Positions 1-8,045 of a DNA stretch of 64,000 bases are shown piece by piece. Below the pieces are notes generated by a model that was given only the letters and a program-made list of their open reading frames with translations, searched no databases and was not told where the DNA came from. How positions within the stretch are numbered: position 1 is the first letter of the stretch; each line of letters opens with the position of its first letter. The DNA comes from Alistipes sp. Marseille-P5061. GTDB taxonomy: Bacteria; Bacteroidota; Bacteroidia; Bacteroidales; Rikenellaceae. The translations under genes were made by a program, and so were the position numbers. The stretch spans positions 253,120 through 317,119 of the forward strand of contig NZ_LT985748.1 of the NCBI RefSeq assembly GCF_900290115.1, written 5' to 3'.

Positions 1-37
1 ACAGTCGTTTAATTCCGTCATTATGAGTCAATCGGCA

Positions 38-1704
38 GACTGTCCCGGTAATTTTTCCGATCGAACTCATCTTTTTATATTTTCGGCTCCGTTTCGGAGC
101 CCCTTTTTTCATTTTTGGACCCAACTGGAGCCAATACTCCAGTGAAAGGGCCGTTTCTCACTCACCTCGAACATCAGGCAGCCTGGGCAATTTCGTTGAC
201 TTCCCGCCGGACGAGCTGTACTGCATTCGCCGTGTGGATGCCAAAGAAGATGTACAGGATTTCGGTCAACTTCGTCCTTGCCTTGATGCGTTTCAGGCCA
301 TAGTGTTCCTTCTGCGTTCCGAACGAGCCTTCCATCCTCGTTGCCCTCACCCTCGCCAGCTCGTTGCGGATGATGTCGTTCTCTTTCTTTTCCAAGGACG
401 GACGGCCACGCTTGACGAATGACGTCTGTATTCCTCTATCCTTGCAGTACCCCCTGTTGGCGCTGCCGGCATAGCCTGCATCTCCTCCGACCTTCTTCGC
501 CTCCACACCGAAGAGCTTTCGGTGCATCTTCAGGCAGTGCGTAAGCCTGGTTCCCTCGTTGAAGGCATTGAATGACAGCTTCTCGATGAATGAGAGTCCG
601 TCAACCTGGATGTTGTTGCACTTCGCACCAAACTCTACGCTCTTCACTTCCTTGCCTCTCACGATCGGCCTCACATACGGCTTGCTGATGCTCACTATCC
701 TGTCCTTGACACTCTCGCGAGGATTGTTGTTCTCGAAGTGGGCCTTCTGCTGGCGGTACACTCTTGTGATGATTTCAATATCGCTCTTCTGTCTGGCTGT
801 CAGCAATTTCTCCGCGCCTGCATTCTCCCTCTCCAGTGTGCGGGTCTGCTTCAGTATCTTCCCCAAAAGGTTGAGCAGGCGTCTGGTCAGTTTCCTGGTC
901 TGGACTTTCGTATGCCTGCGCCGCTTCCTGTACGACAGGTTGGCCTTCTCTACGTCTACGTACTTCGTCCTCGGACGGTGCACATTCAGCTTGGCACTCA
1001 GAGTGCACATTATCTCATATGACTTCTCTATTCCTTCCCACAGAAGCTTCGCATCCGTAGGATAGCGCATCTCGCTCTCGTAGCAGGTCGCATCCGTATA
1101 CATCGTGTCCAGGTCCTTCATGTACGGTTTCCAGGCTCTTGCCAGTATCTCCTGCTGCTGTTGGATCTTCAGCCCGCGGGCCAGCTCCGAAAACACGTCG
1201 TCCAGAAGTTTGTAGTTCGTCAGAGGATGCATCGGGTCTATTCTCACATCGCAGAAGAGCTGATAGTGGACGTTGCCGTTAAGATGCTCCATCAACCTCG
1301 GGCTGCTCAGACCTGTGTACATCTTCAGGAACATCAGCGCAACCTTGCCCTCCGGGGTGAAGTATGTTTTTCGCCCTTTCTTCGCTCTCATGCTCTTGCT
1401 TATCAGTCCAAAGTTCTCTGCCATCTCACCAAGCGGCAGCCTCTTCCTGATTTTTCCCAGCTCGCTAGTCTCGAACGTCCGCCTATACAATTCATAAAAA
1501 TCGAACTCCGTGAAAGGAAGATCGGGTGATATTTCAGAGAAATTTTGTACCTTAGCCATGCAGATTAATTTTTGCGATACCTCCAAATTTGGCTTTTCTA
1601 GGGCAATTGGAGGTATTCTTTTTATCTTTAGCTAAGATACAAATTTTATATTACATTGGCAATCAATTCGTTATAAAGTTTTTATTCTTTTTACGACAGT
1701 CCCT
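38..1704 (-). mobile_element. Probable insertion sequence carrying an IS5/IS1182-type transposase
   Basis: The transposase at 174-1559 fills most of this interval. Possible ends are GACTGTC at 38-44 and its inverted match GACAGTC at 1695-1701, and the right end coincides with the point where the neighbouring integrase loses homology (about 1705). Hairpins lie just inside both ends: a perfect 7-bp stem at 124-143, and ATACCTCC paired with GGAGGTAT around 1579-1615. No target-site duplication is visible, and sequence left of position 38 does not read as the missing part of the integrase. The boundaries are therefore tentative, and an IS-linked deletion is possible. Confidence 0.45.
174..1559 (-). 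CDS. DDE transposase, IS5/IS1182-like
   Basis: About 461 residues if translation starts at MAKVQNF (an in-frame ATG lies nine codons upstream). It would cut and join the ends of its own insertion sequence. Motifs consistent with a DDE catalytic triad are TDATCYES (first Asp), GGDAGYAG (second Asp) and EGSFGTQKEHYGLKRIK (Glu followed by basic residues). The N-terminal third resembles the DUF772-type domain of IS5/IS1182 transposases, and the middle is rich in Lys and Arg. The frame is intact, so the element may still be active. It sits against a truncated integrase in a region more AT-rich than the surrounding chromosome. The exact IS family is uncertain. Confidence 0.8.
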   Translation of the reverse strand: MAKVQNFSEISPDLPFTEFDFYELYRRTFETSELGKIRKRLPLGEMAENFGLISKSMRAKKGRKTYFTPEGKVALMFLKMYTGLSSPRLMEHLNGNVHYQLFCDVRIDPMHPLTNYKLLDDVFSELARGLKIQQQQEILARAWKPYMKDLDTMYTDATCYESEMRYPTDAKLLWEGIEKSYEIMCTLSAKLNVHRPRTKYVDVEKANLSYRKRRRHTKVQTRKLTRRLLNLLGKILKQTRTLERENAGAEKLLTARQKSDIEIITRVYRQQKAHFENNNPRESVKDRIVSISKPYVRPIVRGKEVKSVEFGAKCNNIQVDGLSFIEKLSFNAFNEGTRLTHCLKMHRKLFGVEAKKVGGDAGYAGSANRGYCKDRGIQTSFVKRGRPSLEKKENDIIRNELARVRATRMEGSFGTQKEHYGLKRIKARTKLTEILYIFFGIHTANAVQLVRREVNEIAQAA

Positions 1705-2442
1705 AAAGTAGGAGAACAGGAAGATGTCCTTTGTAAATAGGGTGTATTCGGTTTTGTGGCTTGGCTCTATTTCCAATGCCATCAACTTCTGAATGTCTCC
1801 TTTCGTGATGGCACGCTTTCTTGTCCGTGTCCATAAACTGCCGACCTTGTACTTGGCAAACGGATTGACCTTTTGGATAAAGATGCCATCGGCAAGAGCC
1901 TTGTTGTAGGCGGCCTTGAATATGGCGAATTTTGTGGCTATGCTGTTGCTGGCATTGCCGTTCTTCCGCAGGAACAGTTCGAAATCCCGCAAGAAGGTAT
2001 GGTCAATCTCATCGAAACGGATATTGAGAGAACGGAATCGAGACAGATGAGAACACAGCACCCGATGCTTGCTGGCCGACGCGTATTTGCCGAGTGCTTC
2101 CAACCGTTCGATTATCTGCTTCAGATAGTCGCCAACTGTACAGTTAACCCGCTTGCCGTTTTGCCCGAATAGATTCTCAAACGTGACGGGGAGCTCCATG
2201 ATTTCCAGACGCTGGATTCGCTTCTCATACTCCTTAATTTTGGCTGTTATCTGGAACTGGATATTGTCCCTGTCGGGGCAGTCATCGGTCACCTTTTGCG
2301 CCTCTGCATCCCAATGTGCTGGGGCAACGGAGACGCCCAACCCGATACTCTTTTTGCGCTTTCCCTGAAAGAAGAGGAGGCATAGGGGAGAGGTGGAATC
2401 CCTATAAACGATGTTCTTTCGGCATATAACCTTGAATGTCAT
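1705..2442 (-). pseudogene. Tyrosine recombinase (integrase), C-terminally truncated
   Basis: The reading frame starts at MTFKVICRKN and keeps the arm-binding and SAM-like core-binding domains typical of Bacteroidetes integrases (KSIGLGVSVAPAHWD; NSIATKFAIFKAAYNKAL). It stops matching the family after FLFSYF, where the catalytic domain should begin. The frame then runs a further 15 codons into apparent IS sequence and ends near 1663. The Arg/His/Tyr catalytic residues are all missing, so recombinase activity is not expected. It lies just beyond the 3' end of tRNA-Lys and points away from it, the usual arrangement for an element integrated in a tRNA gene. The rest of that element lies left of the window or was deleted. 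Confidence 0.75.
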
Positions 2443-2484
2443 TTGATTGTGTGTTATATGCAGTCGGAGGACGGACAGGCTCAA

Positions 2485-2517
2485 TGCATACCCTAATGCG
2501 TACCCTATGCGTACCCT
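2485..2517. repeat. Three short direct repeats upstream of the truncated integrase
   Basis: TGCATACCCT (2485-2494), TGCGTACCCT (2497-2506) and TGCGTACCCT (2508-2517) follow one another at 11-12 bp spacing. A reversed match, TAGGGTA, lies near 2565. Short repeats between an integrase gene and the att site are often arm-type binding sites for the integrase N-terminal domain. That role here is an inference from position. Confidence 0.45.
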
Positions 2518-2577
2518 GCGCCCGAAAAAGGGCGTTTTTTGAGGTTCAAAACCCGAAATCGTGATAGGGTAGAGAAA

Positions 2578-2616
2578 ACAAAAAGAGCCGACAATCGATT
2601 GACTGTCAGCTCTTTT
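2578..2616. terminator. Bidirectional hairpin terminator behind tRNA-Lys
   Basis: AAAAGAGC pairs with GCTCTTTT around a self-complementary centre (CAATCGATTG region). With A- and T-tracts on both sides it can stop transcription from either direction. It starts right after the CCA end of tRNA-Lys. Confidence 0.65.
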
Positions 2617-2617
2617 C

Positions 2618-2693
2618 TGGTGAACCCGCTGGGGCTCGAACCCAGGACCCCAACATTAAAAGTGTTGTGCTCTACCTGCTGAGCTACGGATTC
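2618..2693 (-). tRNA. tRNA-Lys (anticodon TTT)
   Basis: The 76-nt cloverleaf reads on the minus strand. The acceptor GAATCCG pairs with CGGGTTC, followed by discriminator A and an encoded CCA. The anticodon loop CTTTTAA sits in a CAACA/TGTTG stem, and the T-loop is GTTCGAG. A consensus promoter lies 37 nt upstream. The 3' end borders an integrase remnant, so the gene appears to have been used as an attachment site. Confidence 0.95.
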
Positions 2694-2729
2694 TCCGGCC
2701 AAACGGAACTGCGTCCCGATTTGGTGGTG

Positions 2730-2759
2730 CAAATGTAGAGATTATTTTTGTTTTACCAA
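2730..2759 (-). promoter_or_regulatory. Promoter of tRNA-Lys
   Basis: Minus strand: TTG (2757-2759), 19-nt spacer, TACATTTG (2730-2737). This fits the Bacteroidetes -33/-7 consensus and overlaps the divergent promoter of the polyamine gene. Confidence 0.65.
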
Positions 2760-2777
2760 AATAAAATGATATTTTTG
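2748..2777 (+). promoter_or_regulatory. Promoter of the carboxynorspermidine dehydrogenase gene
   Basis: TTG (2748-2750), 19-nt spacer, TATTTTTG (2770-2777), 65 bases before the start codon. A second TATTTTTG lies at 2743-2750. Confidence 0.65.
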
Positions 2778-2841
2778 TTCCGGCAAAAGCCAAAAACACT
2801 TAGCCGGAAAATAAACAAAACTCTTAACTCTAAAATAAACT

Positions 2842-4032
2842 ATGTGTAGAGCTCTGATTATCGGCGCCGGAGGCGTCGGAACGGTCGTTACCCAGAAAAT
2901 CGCCGCCAATCCGGTCTTTACGGATGTGATGCTGGCCAGCCGTACCAAATCCAAATGCGACGCCGTGGCCGCTGCCATCGGCGGCGAGCGGGTGAAGACG
3001 GCCCAGGTCGATGCCGACAACGTGGCCGAGCTGTGCGAGCTGTTCCGCGCATTCAAGCCCGACATCGTGGTCAACGTGGCGCTTCCCTATCAGGACCTGA
3101 CGATTATGGACGCCTGCCTCGAGTGCGGCTGCAACTACCTTGACACGGCCAACTACGAGCCACGCGACGAGGCGCACTTCGAATATTCGTGGCAGTGGGC
3201 CTACCAGGACCGCTTCAAGGCGGCCGGTTTGACGGCCATCCTCGGCTGCGGCTTCGACCCGGGCGTTACGGCTATCTTCACGGCCTACGCCGCCAAGCAC
3301 CATTTCGACGAGATTCACTACCTCGATATCGTGGACTGCAACGCCGGCAACCACGGCAAGGCATTCGCCACCAACTTCAACCCCGAAATCAACATCCGCG
3401 AGGTGACGCAGAAGGGCCGCTATTACGAGAACGGCGAGTGGGTGGTCACCGAGCCGCACGAGATTCACCGTCCGCTGCACTATCCCGGCATCGGCGAGCG
3501 TGAGTCGTATGTGATTTACCACGAGGAGCTGGAGTCGCTCGTCAAGAACTATCCGACCATCAAGCGCGCCCGTTTCTGGATGACCTTCGGACAGGAGTAC
3601 CTGACGCACCTGCGCGTGATTCAGGACATCGGCATGGCGCGCATCGACCCGATTATGTACAACGGCGTCGAGATTGTGCCGATTCAGTTCCTCAAGGCGG
3701 TGCTTCCCGACCCCAAGTCGCTGGGCGCGAACTACCACGGCCAGACCTCGATTGGCTGCCGCATCCGGGGCATCAAGGACGGCAAGGAGCACACCTACTA
3801 CATCTACAACAACTGCGACCACGAGCAGGCCTACAAGGAGACCGGCACGCAGGCCGTGTCGTTCACCACGGGCGTTCCGGCCGCGCTGGGTGCCGCCATG
3901 TGGGCCAAGGGGCTGTGGCGCGGCGCCGGCGTCTTCAACGTCGAGGAGTTCGACCCGGACCCCTTCCTGGCGGAGCTGGGTCCCCAGGGCCTTCCCTGGC
4001 ACGAGCTGTTCGACGTCGACATCGAGGTCTGA
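2842..4032 (+). CDS. Carboxynorspermidine/carboxyspermidine dehydrogenase (saccharopine dehydrogenase family)
   Basis: 396 residues, cytoplasmic. This family makes a Schiff base between L-aspartate semialdehyde and a diamine and reduces it with NADPH to carboxy(nor)spermidine, the alternative spermidine route common in gut Bacteroidetes. The N-terminus carries the Rossmann dinucleotide motif G8-A-G-G-V-G13, and residues such as LDTANYEPRDEAHFEY and GCGFDPGVT are typical of the Lys9/saccharopine-dehydrogenase-like group. The matching decarboxylase lies 1.4 kb downstream on the same strand, which supports this substrate choice over saccharopine. A strong terminator follows directly, so it is probably monocistronic. 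The gene name is often left blank or given as a lys1-like gene. Confidence 0.85.
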   Translation: MCRALIIGAGGVGTVVTQKIAANPVFTDVMLASRTKSKCDAVAAAIGGERVKTAQVDADNVAELCELFRAFKPDIVVNVALPYQDLTIMDACLECGCNYLDTANYEPRDEAHFEYSWQWAYQDRFKAAGLTAILGCGFDPGVTAIFTAYAAKHHFDEIHYLDIVDCNAGNHGKAFATNFNPEINIREVTQKGRYYENGEWVVTEPHEIHRPLHYPGIGERESYVIYHEELESLVKNYPTIKRARFWMTFGQEYLTHLRVIQDIGMARIDPIMYNGVEIVPIQFLKAVLPDPKSLGANYHGQTSIGCRIRGIKDGKEHTYYIYNNCDHEQAYKETGTQAVSFTTGVPAALGAAMWAKGLWRGAGVFNVEEFDPDPFLAELGPQGLPWHELFDVDIEV

Positions 4033-4058
4033 GGCCTTGCGCACGACGCACAACCGGA

Positions 4059-4096
4059 AAAACGGACGGGACGGCATCCCGTCCGTTTTGTTTTTT
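4059..4096 (+). terminator. Intrinsic terminator
   Basis: AAAACGGACGGGA (4059-4071) pairs with TCCCGTCCGTTTT (4077-4089), followed by GTTTTTT. It ends the dehydrogenase transcript. Confidence 0.8.
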
Positions 4097-4154
4097 GCTC
4101 GGCTCGGCTTCGGATTTAGGTATTTCTACTGACCTCCGCACGGAAGGATTCCGT

Positions 4155-4162
4155 TACTTTTG
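4155..4162 (+). promoter_or_regulatory. Probable -7 promoter element
   Basis: TACTTTTG fits TAnnTTTG and lies 32 bases before the cupin gene. No good TTG -33 element is present. Confidence 0.4.
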
Positions 4163-4194
4163 CCCATGGAAGAAAACCGAAACAGAACCGAACC

Positions 4195-4749
4195 ATGCAA
4201 CCCGACACAACCGCAACACTCGCAACCCGATACGATGAACCGTGCGACGAGCGCACGGACTACGCCCCGTTTTTCGACGGCCTGCTGGCCGTTGCCGCCG
4301 GACCGCTGACCGACGAAACGGGGGAGCGCATCCGCAACTACGTGATGGGGTGGCTCGAGAGGCACCCGCTCGAGTCGTTCGACCGATACTCCGACCGCAA
4401 CTACGTGCGCAGCTATCTGGGCCGCTGCCCCCGCACCCACTGGGAGGCGCTCGTCATGAGCTGGAAGCAGGGTAACCGGACGACCATCCACGGCCACCCG
4501 GCCTTTGCCGGCTACCACTTTGCCGACGGCCGCTTCCGGGTCGAGGTCTTCGAACCGACGGGCGACGGCCGCGCACGACGCATTGCTGAGCAGGTGATTG
4601 ACGGCCGCGAAGGCTTCTTTGCCATCGGGACCCCGGGCCGCTTCGACAACCACCTCCACCGCATCACCTGCCTCAGTCCGACGGGCCACAGCCTGCACGT
4701 CTACTCGGACGACGCGCTGCAGGGCATCGCCTTCACCGAGGCGGAGTAG
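4195..4749 (+). CDS. Cysteine-dioxygenase-like cupin (thiol dioxygenase family)
   Basis: 184 residues, cytoplasmic, no signal peptide. Thiol dioxygenases use Fe(II) and O2 to oxidise a thiol to a sulfinic acid; cysteine dioxygenase makes cysteine sulfinate. The iron-binding three-His pattern is visible: H99 and H101 in IHGHP, and H155 in NHLHRITC. The later SLHVYSDD resembles the SLHLYSPP segment of cysteine dioxygenases. The length fits the family (about 180-200). The true substrate (cysteine, cysteamine or 3-mercaptopropionate) cannot be read from the sequence. It lies between two polyamine genes and 1.8 kb upstream of a cysteate synthase, so sulfur and sulfonate metabolism is a plausible setting. 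Confidence 0.75.
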   Translation: MQPDTTATLATRYDEPCDERTDYAPFFDGLLAVAAGPLTDETGERIRNYVMGWLERHPLESFDRYSDRNYVRSYLGRCPRTHWEALVMSWKQGNRTTIHGHPAFAGYHFADGRFRVEVFEPTGDGRARRIAEQVIDGREGFFAIGTPGRFDNHLHRITCLSPTGHSLHVYSDDALQGIAFTEAE

Positions 4750-4794
4750 CTGCCATCACCGGAAGGGGGGGGGCAACGGGAGCTTCGGACAGGG

Positions 4795-5180
4795 CCGGAG
4801 CCCCGCCGACAGGTTTCCCGCAGCCGGGACGGTGACGGTTCCCGCCATATTTTCCGCACCGCCGCCGAAACAGCGTCCGGCCAGCTGCCGTATCGTTCGC
4901 ACTGCGGCCGGAATGCCGGAGCCCCGCCGACAGGTTTGCCGCAGCCGGGACGGTGACGATTCCCGCCATATTTTCCGTGCCGCCGAAACAGCGTCCGGCC
5001 AGCTGCCGTATCGTTCGCACTGCGGCCGGAATGCCGGAGCTCCGCCGACAGATTTTCCGCGCGGCAGCCGTGGTTCCCGCACCGCTGAGACGCCGCTTCC
5101 GCGCCCGACCTGCCGAGATGTTTTCCGCGCCACAGCCGAGCGTCCTCGGCCTGCCGAGAAGTTTTCCGCGCCGCAGCCGG
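4795..5180. repeat. GC-rich tandem repeats of 118-121 bp in a 700-bp spacer
   Basis: Unit 1 starts at 4795 (CCGGAGCCCCGCCGACAGG), unit 2 at 4916 and a diverged unit 3 at 5034. Units 1 and 2 are nearly identical over 118-121 bp. A shorter submotif (about GACAGrTTTTCCGC followed by GCAGCCG) recurs at roughly 4808, 4929, 5047, 5115 and 5158. Long frames run through it on both strands, but their translations are Arg/Pro/Gly-rich and change character between units. I see no gene in 4750-5440. Confidence 0.8.
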
Positions 5181-5340
5181 GACGCCGTCCGACCCGCTTG
5201 CGGGTTTTCATCCCCCGACCGGACCCGCGGCCAGCCCCGCTCTTTCCGCCGTGCGACCGCATGCGGCAGAGCCGCTACGTATAAATACCTATTTCTCCAA
5301 AAAGCGAAACGCAAACGTAGGCTTTTCGCAATGATTTTCC

Positions 5341-5348
5341 TATTTTTG
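5341..5348 (+). promoter_or_regulatory. Probable -7 promoter element for the decarboxylase gene
   Basis: TATTTTTG fits TAnnTTTG and lies about 100 bases before the chosen start. The -33 region is weak. Confidence 0.4.
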
Positions 5349-5446
5349 CATCTGTTTTGAACGTTTCCGTTGACACGATGACCCGTATGGGCTTTCCCCC
5401 GAAAAGCAACGGAAACATTGGTTGGAATTTACTGGAAAACCGCTCG

Positions 5447-6577
5447 ATGATTGACTTTCTGAAACTGCCCTCTCCGTGCTACGTCCTGGACGAGACGCTG
5501 CTGGACCACAACCTGGAGGTAATCGACCGCGTGCGCCGCGAGTCGGGTGCCGAAATCATTGTGGCGCTCAAGGCCTGCGCCATGTGGAGCATCTTCCCGG
5601 AGCTGGCGCGCCACTCCGACGGCGCCACCGCCTCGTCGGCCGCCGAAGCGCGGCTCGTCTACGAGGAGTACGGCCGCCCGGCCCACACCTACGCCCCGGT
5701 CTACACGGATGAGAACATCGAGGAGATTCTCCGCTACAGCGACCACATCACCTTCAACTCCGTGGCGCAGTACGAGCGCTTCGGACAGCAGGCGCTCATC
5801 CGCGGCATCTCGTGCGGACTGCGCGTCAACCCGCGCTACTCGCCCGTCGAGACGGCACTCTACAACCCCTGCGTGGCCGGGTCGCGGCTGGGCATCGTGC
5901 CCGAGCAGCTGCGCGAGTTGCCGGCCGGCATCGAGGGGCTCCATTTCCACGTCCTCTGCGAATCGCGGCCCGAGCATCTGCGTCTGGCGCTCGAGGCGCT
6001 CGAGCGGAACTTCGGCCAGCTGCTGCCGCAGCTCAAGTGGCTCAACATGGGCGGCGGCCATTTGATGACGCACGCCGAATACGACTGCGACGAGCTGATT
6101 GCCATCCTGCGCGACTTCCACGCCTGCTATCCCCACCTGAGGCTGATTCTCGAGCCGGGCAGCGCCTTTACGTGGCGCACGGGCTATCTGGTCTCGACCG
6201 TCGAGGACATCGTCGAGAACGGCGGCGTGCGTACGGCGATGCTCAACGTCTCGTTCGCCTGCCACATGCCCGACTGCCTCGAAATGCCCTACAAGCCGGC
6301 CATCCTCGGCGCCCATGAACCCGCCGAGGGCGAAGCGCGCTGGCGCATGGGCGGCAACAGCTGCCTGGCGGGCGACTACTACGGAGACTGGGCCTTCGAC
6401 CACAAACTGAAGGTGGGCGAGCGGATTGTCTTCGAGGATATGATTCACTACACGATGGTCAAGACCACGATGTTCAACGGCGTGGCCCATCCCGCCATCG
6501 CCATCGCACGGCGCGACGGCAGACTCGACGTCATCCGCCGCTTCGGCTACGAGGACTTCAAGAACCGAATGTCGTAA
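5447..6577 (+). CDS. nspC: Carboxynorspermidine decarboxylase
   Basis: 376 residues from the ATG at 5447; the open frame reaches back to 5357 but the upstream part lacks family features. This PLP enzyme of the alanine-racemase/ornithine-decarboxylase fold (type III) decarboxylates carboxy(nor)spermidine to (nor)spermidine in the cytoplasm. The PLP lysine is K42 in VALKAC. A substrate-binding segment GNSCLAGDYYGDW near the C-terminus matches the NspC group, and the glycine-rich NMGGGHLM loop would hold the phosphate. It completes the pathway begun by the dehydrogenase at 2842. The cysteate synthase gene follows after only 18 bases, so the two are probably cotranscribed. Confidence 0.9.
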   Translation: MIDFLKLPSPCYVLDETLLDHNLEVIDRVRRESGAEIIVALKACAMWSIFPELARHSDGATASSAAEARLVYEEYGRPAHTYAPVYTDENIEEILRYSDHITFNSVAQYERFGQQALIRGISCGLRVNPRYSPVETALYNPCVAGSRLGIVPEQLRELPAGIEGLHFHVLCESRPEHLRLALEALERNFGQLLPQLKWLNMGGGHLMTHAEYDCDELIAILRDFHACYPHLRLILEPGSAFTWRTGYLVSTVEDIVENGGVRTAMLNVSFACHMPDCLEMPYKPAILGAHEPAEGEARWRMGGNSCLAGDYYGDWAFDHKLKVGERIVFEDMIHYTMVKTTMFNGVAHPAIAIARRDGRLDVIRRFGYEDFKNRMS

Positions 6578-6595
6578 CTAATCAAACATAGATAC

Positions 6596-7888
6596 ATGGA
6601 AGAATTTACCCCTACCCGCTACACCCTCGAGTGCGTGGCCACCGGACGCGAATTCGAGGATGACGGCTGGACGCTCGAGGACCATACGTCGCCCACACCC
6701 TCGCTGGTGAGGGCCCGTTATGCCCGCAAGCAGCTCGAAGTGAAGCCCGACTCCTACGGATTCTACAAGTTCTGCGACTGGCTGCCCGTCCGGCGCATGC
6801 TCAAGGGCTCCTCGGCACCCGTGACCTACCGCAGCAGCGGACTGGCCCGGCACCTCGGTCTGGAGAATCTCTGGATTACCTTCAACGGCTGGTATCCCGC
6901 CATCGGGGCGAAGATGTCGACCTGCTCGTTCAAGGAGACCGAGGCCTTCTCGGTCTGCGCCCGCATTCCCGAGGGCGAGAAGCGGGTGCTGGTGGTCGCC
7001 TCGGCCGGCAACACGGCCCGCGCCTTCGCCAAGGTATGCTCCGACAACCGGATTCCGCTGCTGCTCTCGGTTCCCTACGACAACATCAGGGCGCTCTGGT
7101 TCGAACACGAGCTCGACCCCTGCGTCAAGCTCATCTCGTGCGAGCGGGGCGGCGACTACTTCGATGCCATCCACCTCTCGAATCTGGCGCTCAAGAGCGG
7201 CAAGTTCTACGCCGAGGGCGGCGCGAAGAACATCGCCCGCCGCGACGGCATGGCGACGACCGTGCTCTCGGCCACGACGACCATCGGCCGGATTCCCGAC
7301 TACTACTTCCAGGCCGTCGGCAGCGGCACGGGTGCTATTGCCGCCTGGGAGGCCAACCTGCGTCTGATTGAGGACGGCCGCTTCGGCAGCAACCTCATGA
7401 AGCTGATGGTGGCCCAGAACGCTCCGTTCGTCCCGATGTACGACGCCTGGCGGGCCAATTCGCGACAGATGCTGCCCTACGACGACGACAAGGCGCGCCG
7501 CGACGCCGAAATCATCGACGCCAAGGTGCTTTCGAACCGTCGTCCCCCCTACAGCCTTGCGGGCGGTCTCTACGACGCGCTGAAGGCCACCGGCGGCGAG
7601 ATGCTCGTGGCGACCAACGCCCAGGCGCGCAAGGCGCGTCAGCTCTTCAAGGAGCTGGAGGGTGTCGACATCTACTCGGCGGCCGGCATCGCACTCGCCT
7701 CGCTCATCAAGGAGGTGGCGGCCGGACACATCGCCAAGGATGCGGTCGTCATGCTCAACGTGACGGGCGGCGGCGAGGAGCACTTCCAGGAGGGCAAGGA
7801 GCTCTCTTACCTCAAGCCGGCACACGTCTTCCCGCTCAACCCCGACCCCGCCGAGGTCATCGCGACGGTCGAGGCGCTGTTCGAGTAG
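6596..7888 (+). CDS. Cysteate synthase (threonine-synthase-like PLP enzyme)
   Basis: 430 residues, cytoplasmic. Cysteate synthases convert O-phosphoserine and sulfite to L-cysteate. In Bacteroidetes, cysteate feeds capnine and sulfonolipid synthesis; in methanogens it feeds coenzyme M. The PLP lysine is K113 in TCSFKETEA. VVASAGNTARAFA, YRSSGLARHLGLEN, GGAKNIARRDGM and the C-terminal NVTGGGEEHF follow the archaeal cysteate synthase closely and separate it from ordinary threonine synthase. Its start lies 18 bases after nspC. The acyltransferase that would use cysteate is not in the window. Threonine synthase is the main alternative and is less likely given the SFKETEA region. Confidence 0.82.
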   Translation: MEEFTPTRYTLECVATGREFEDDGWTLEDHTSPTPSLVRARYARKQLEVKPDSYGFYKFCDWLPVRRMLKGSSAPVTYRSSGLARHLGLENLWITFNGWYPAIGAKMSTCSFKETEAFSVCARIPEGEKRVLVVASAGNTARAFAKVCSDNRIPLLLSVPYDNIRALWFEHELDPCVKLISCERGGDYFDAIHLSNLALKSGKFYAEGGAKNIARRDGMATTVLSATTTIGRIPDYYFQAVGSGTGAIAAWEANLRLIEDGRFGSNLMKLMVAQNAPFVPMYDAWRANSRQMLPYDDDKARRDAEIIDAKVLSNRRPPYSLAGGLYDALKATGGEMLVATNAQARKARQLFKELEGVDIYSAAGIALASLIKEVAAGHIAKDAVVMLNVTGGGEEHFQEGKELSYLKPAHVFPLNPDPAEVIATVEALFE

Positions 7889-7922
7889 CGACGGACTTTT
7901 TTGCGGATTTCTTTCGGTCGAC

Positions 7923-7952
7923 TTGCCGATTCGACCGAAAAGCGTATCTTTG
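7923..7952 (+). promoter_or_regulatory. Promoter of the TonB-dependent receptor gene
   Basis: TTG (7923-7925), 19-nt spacer, TATCTTTG (7945-7952). This is a consensus Bacteroidetes promoter, placing the transcript start near 7959 and giving a leader of about 87 nt. Confidence 0.7.
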
Positions 7953-7969
7953 CGGCGATTCGGAGCGAG

Positions 7970-8007
7970 GCGGTACAGCCGGGCCCGCTCCGGGTTGCCG
8001 CTTTTTT
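7970..8007 (+). promoter_or_regulatory. Terminator-like hairpin in the receptor leader
   Basis: GCGG (7970-7973) pairs with CCGC (7998-8001) around an inner C+G stem, followed by six T (8002-8007). It begins about 11 nt after the predicted transcript start and ends 38 nt before the ATG, so it could attenuate the gene. It could also simply be structured leader RNA. No known riboswitch motif was recognised. Confidence 0.35.
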
Positions 8008-8045
8008 ATTCAATTTATCAACTACCAACTCAAATTCGTTACAAG

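Noticed and set aside
4598-5314. Overlapping frames on both strands through the tandem repeats
   Set aside because: The open frames arise from GC-rich repeats lacking stop codons; the translation shifts frame between units of 121 and 118 bp and has no start context.
7890-8045. A cobalamin or other known riboswitch ahead of the TonB receptor
   Set aside because: The leader is under 90 nt and no conserved box (for example the B12 box) was seen; only a hairpin with a T run remains.
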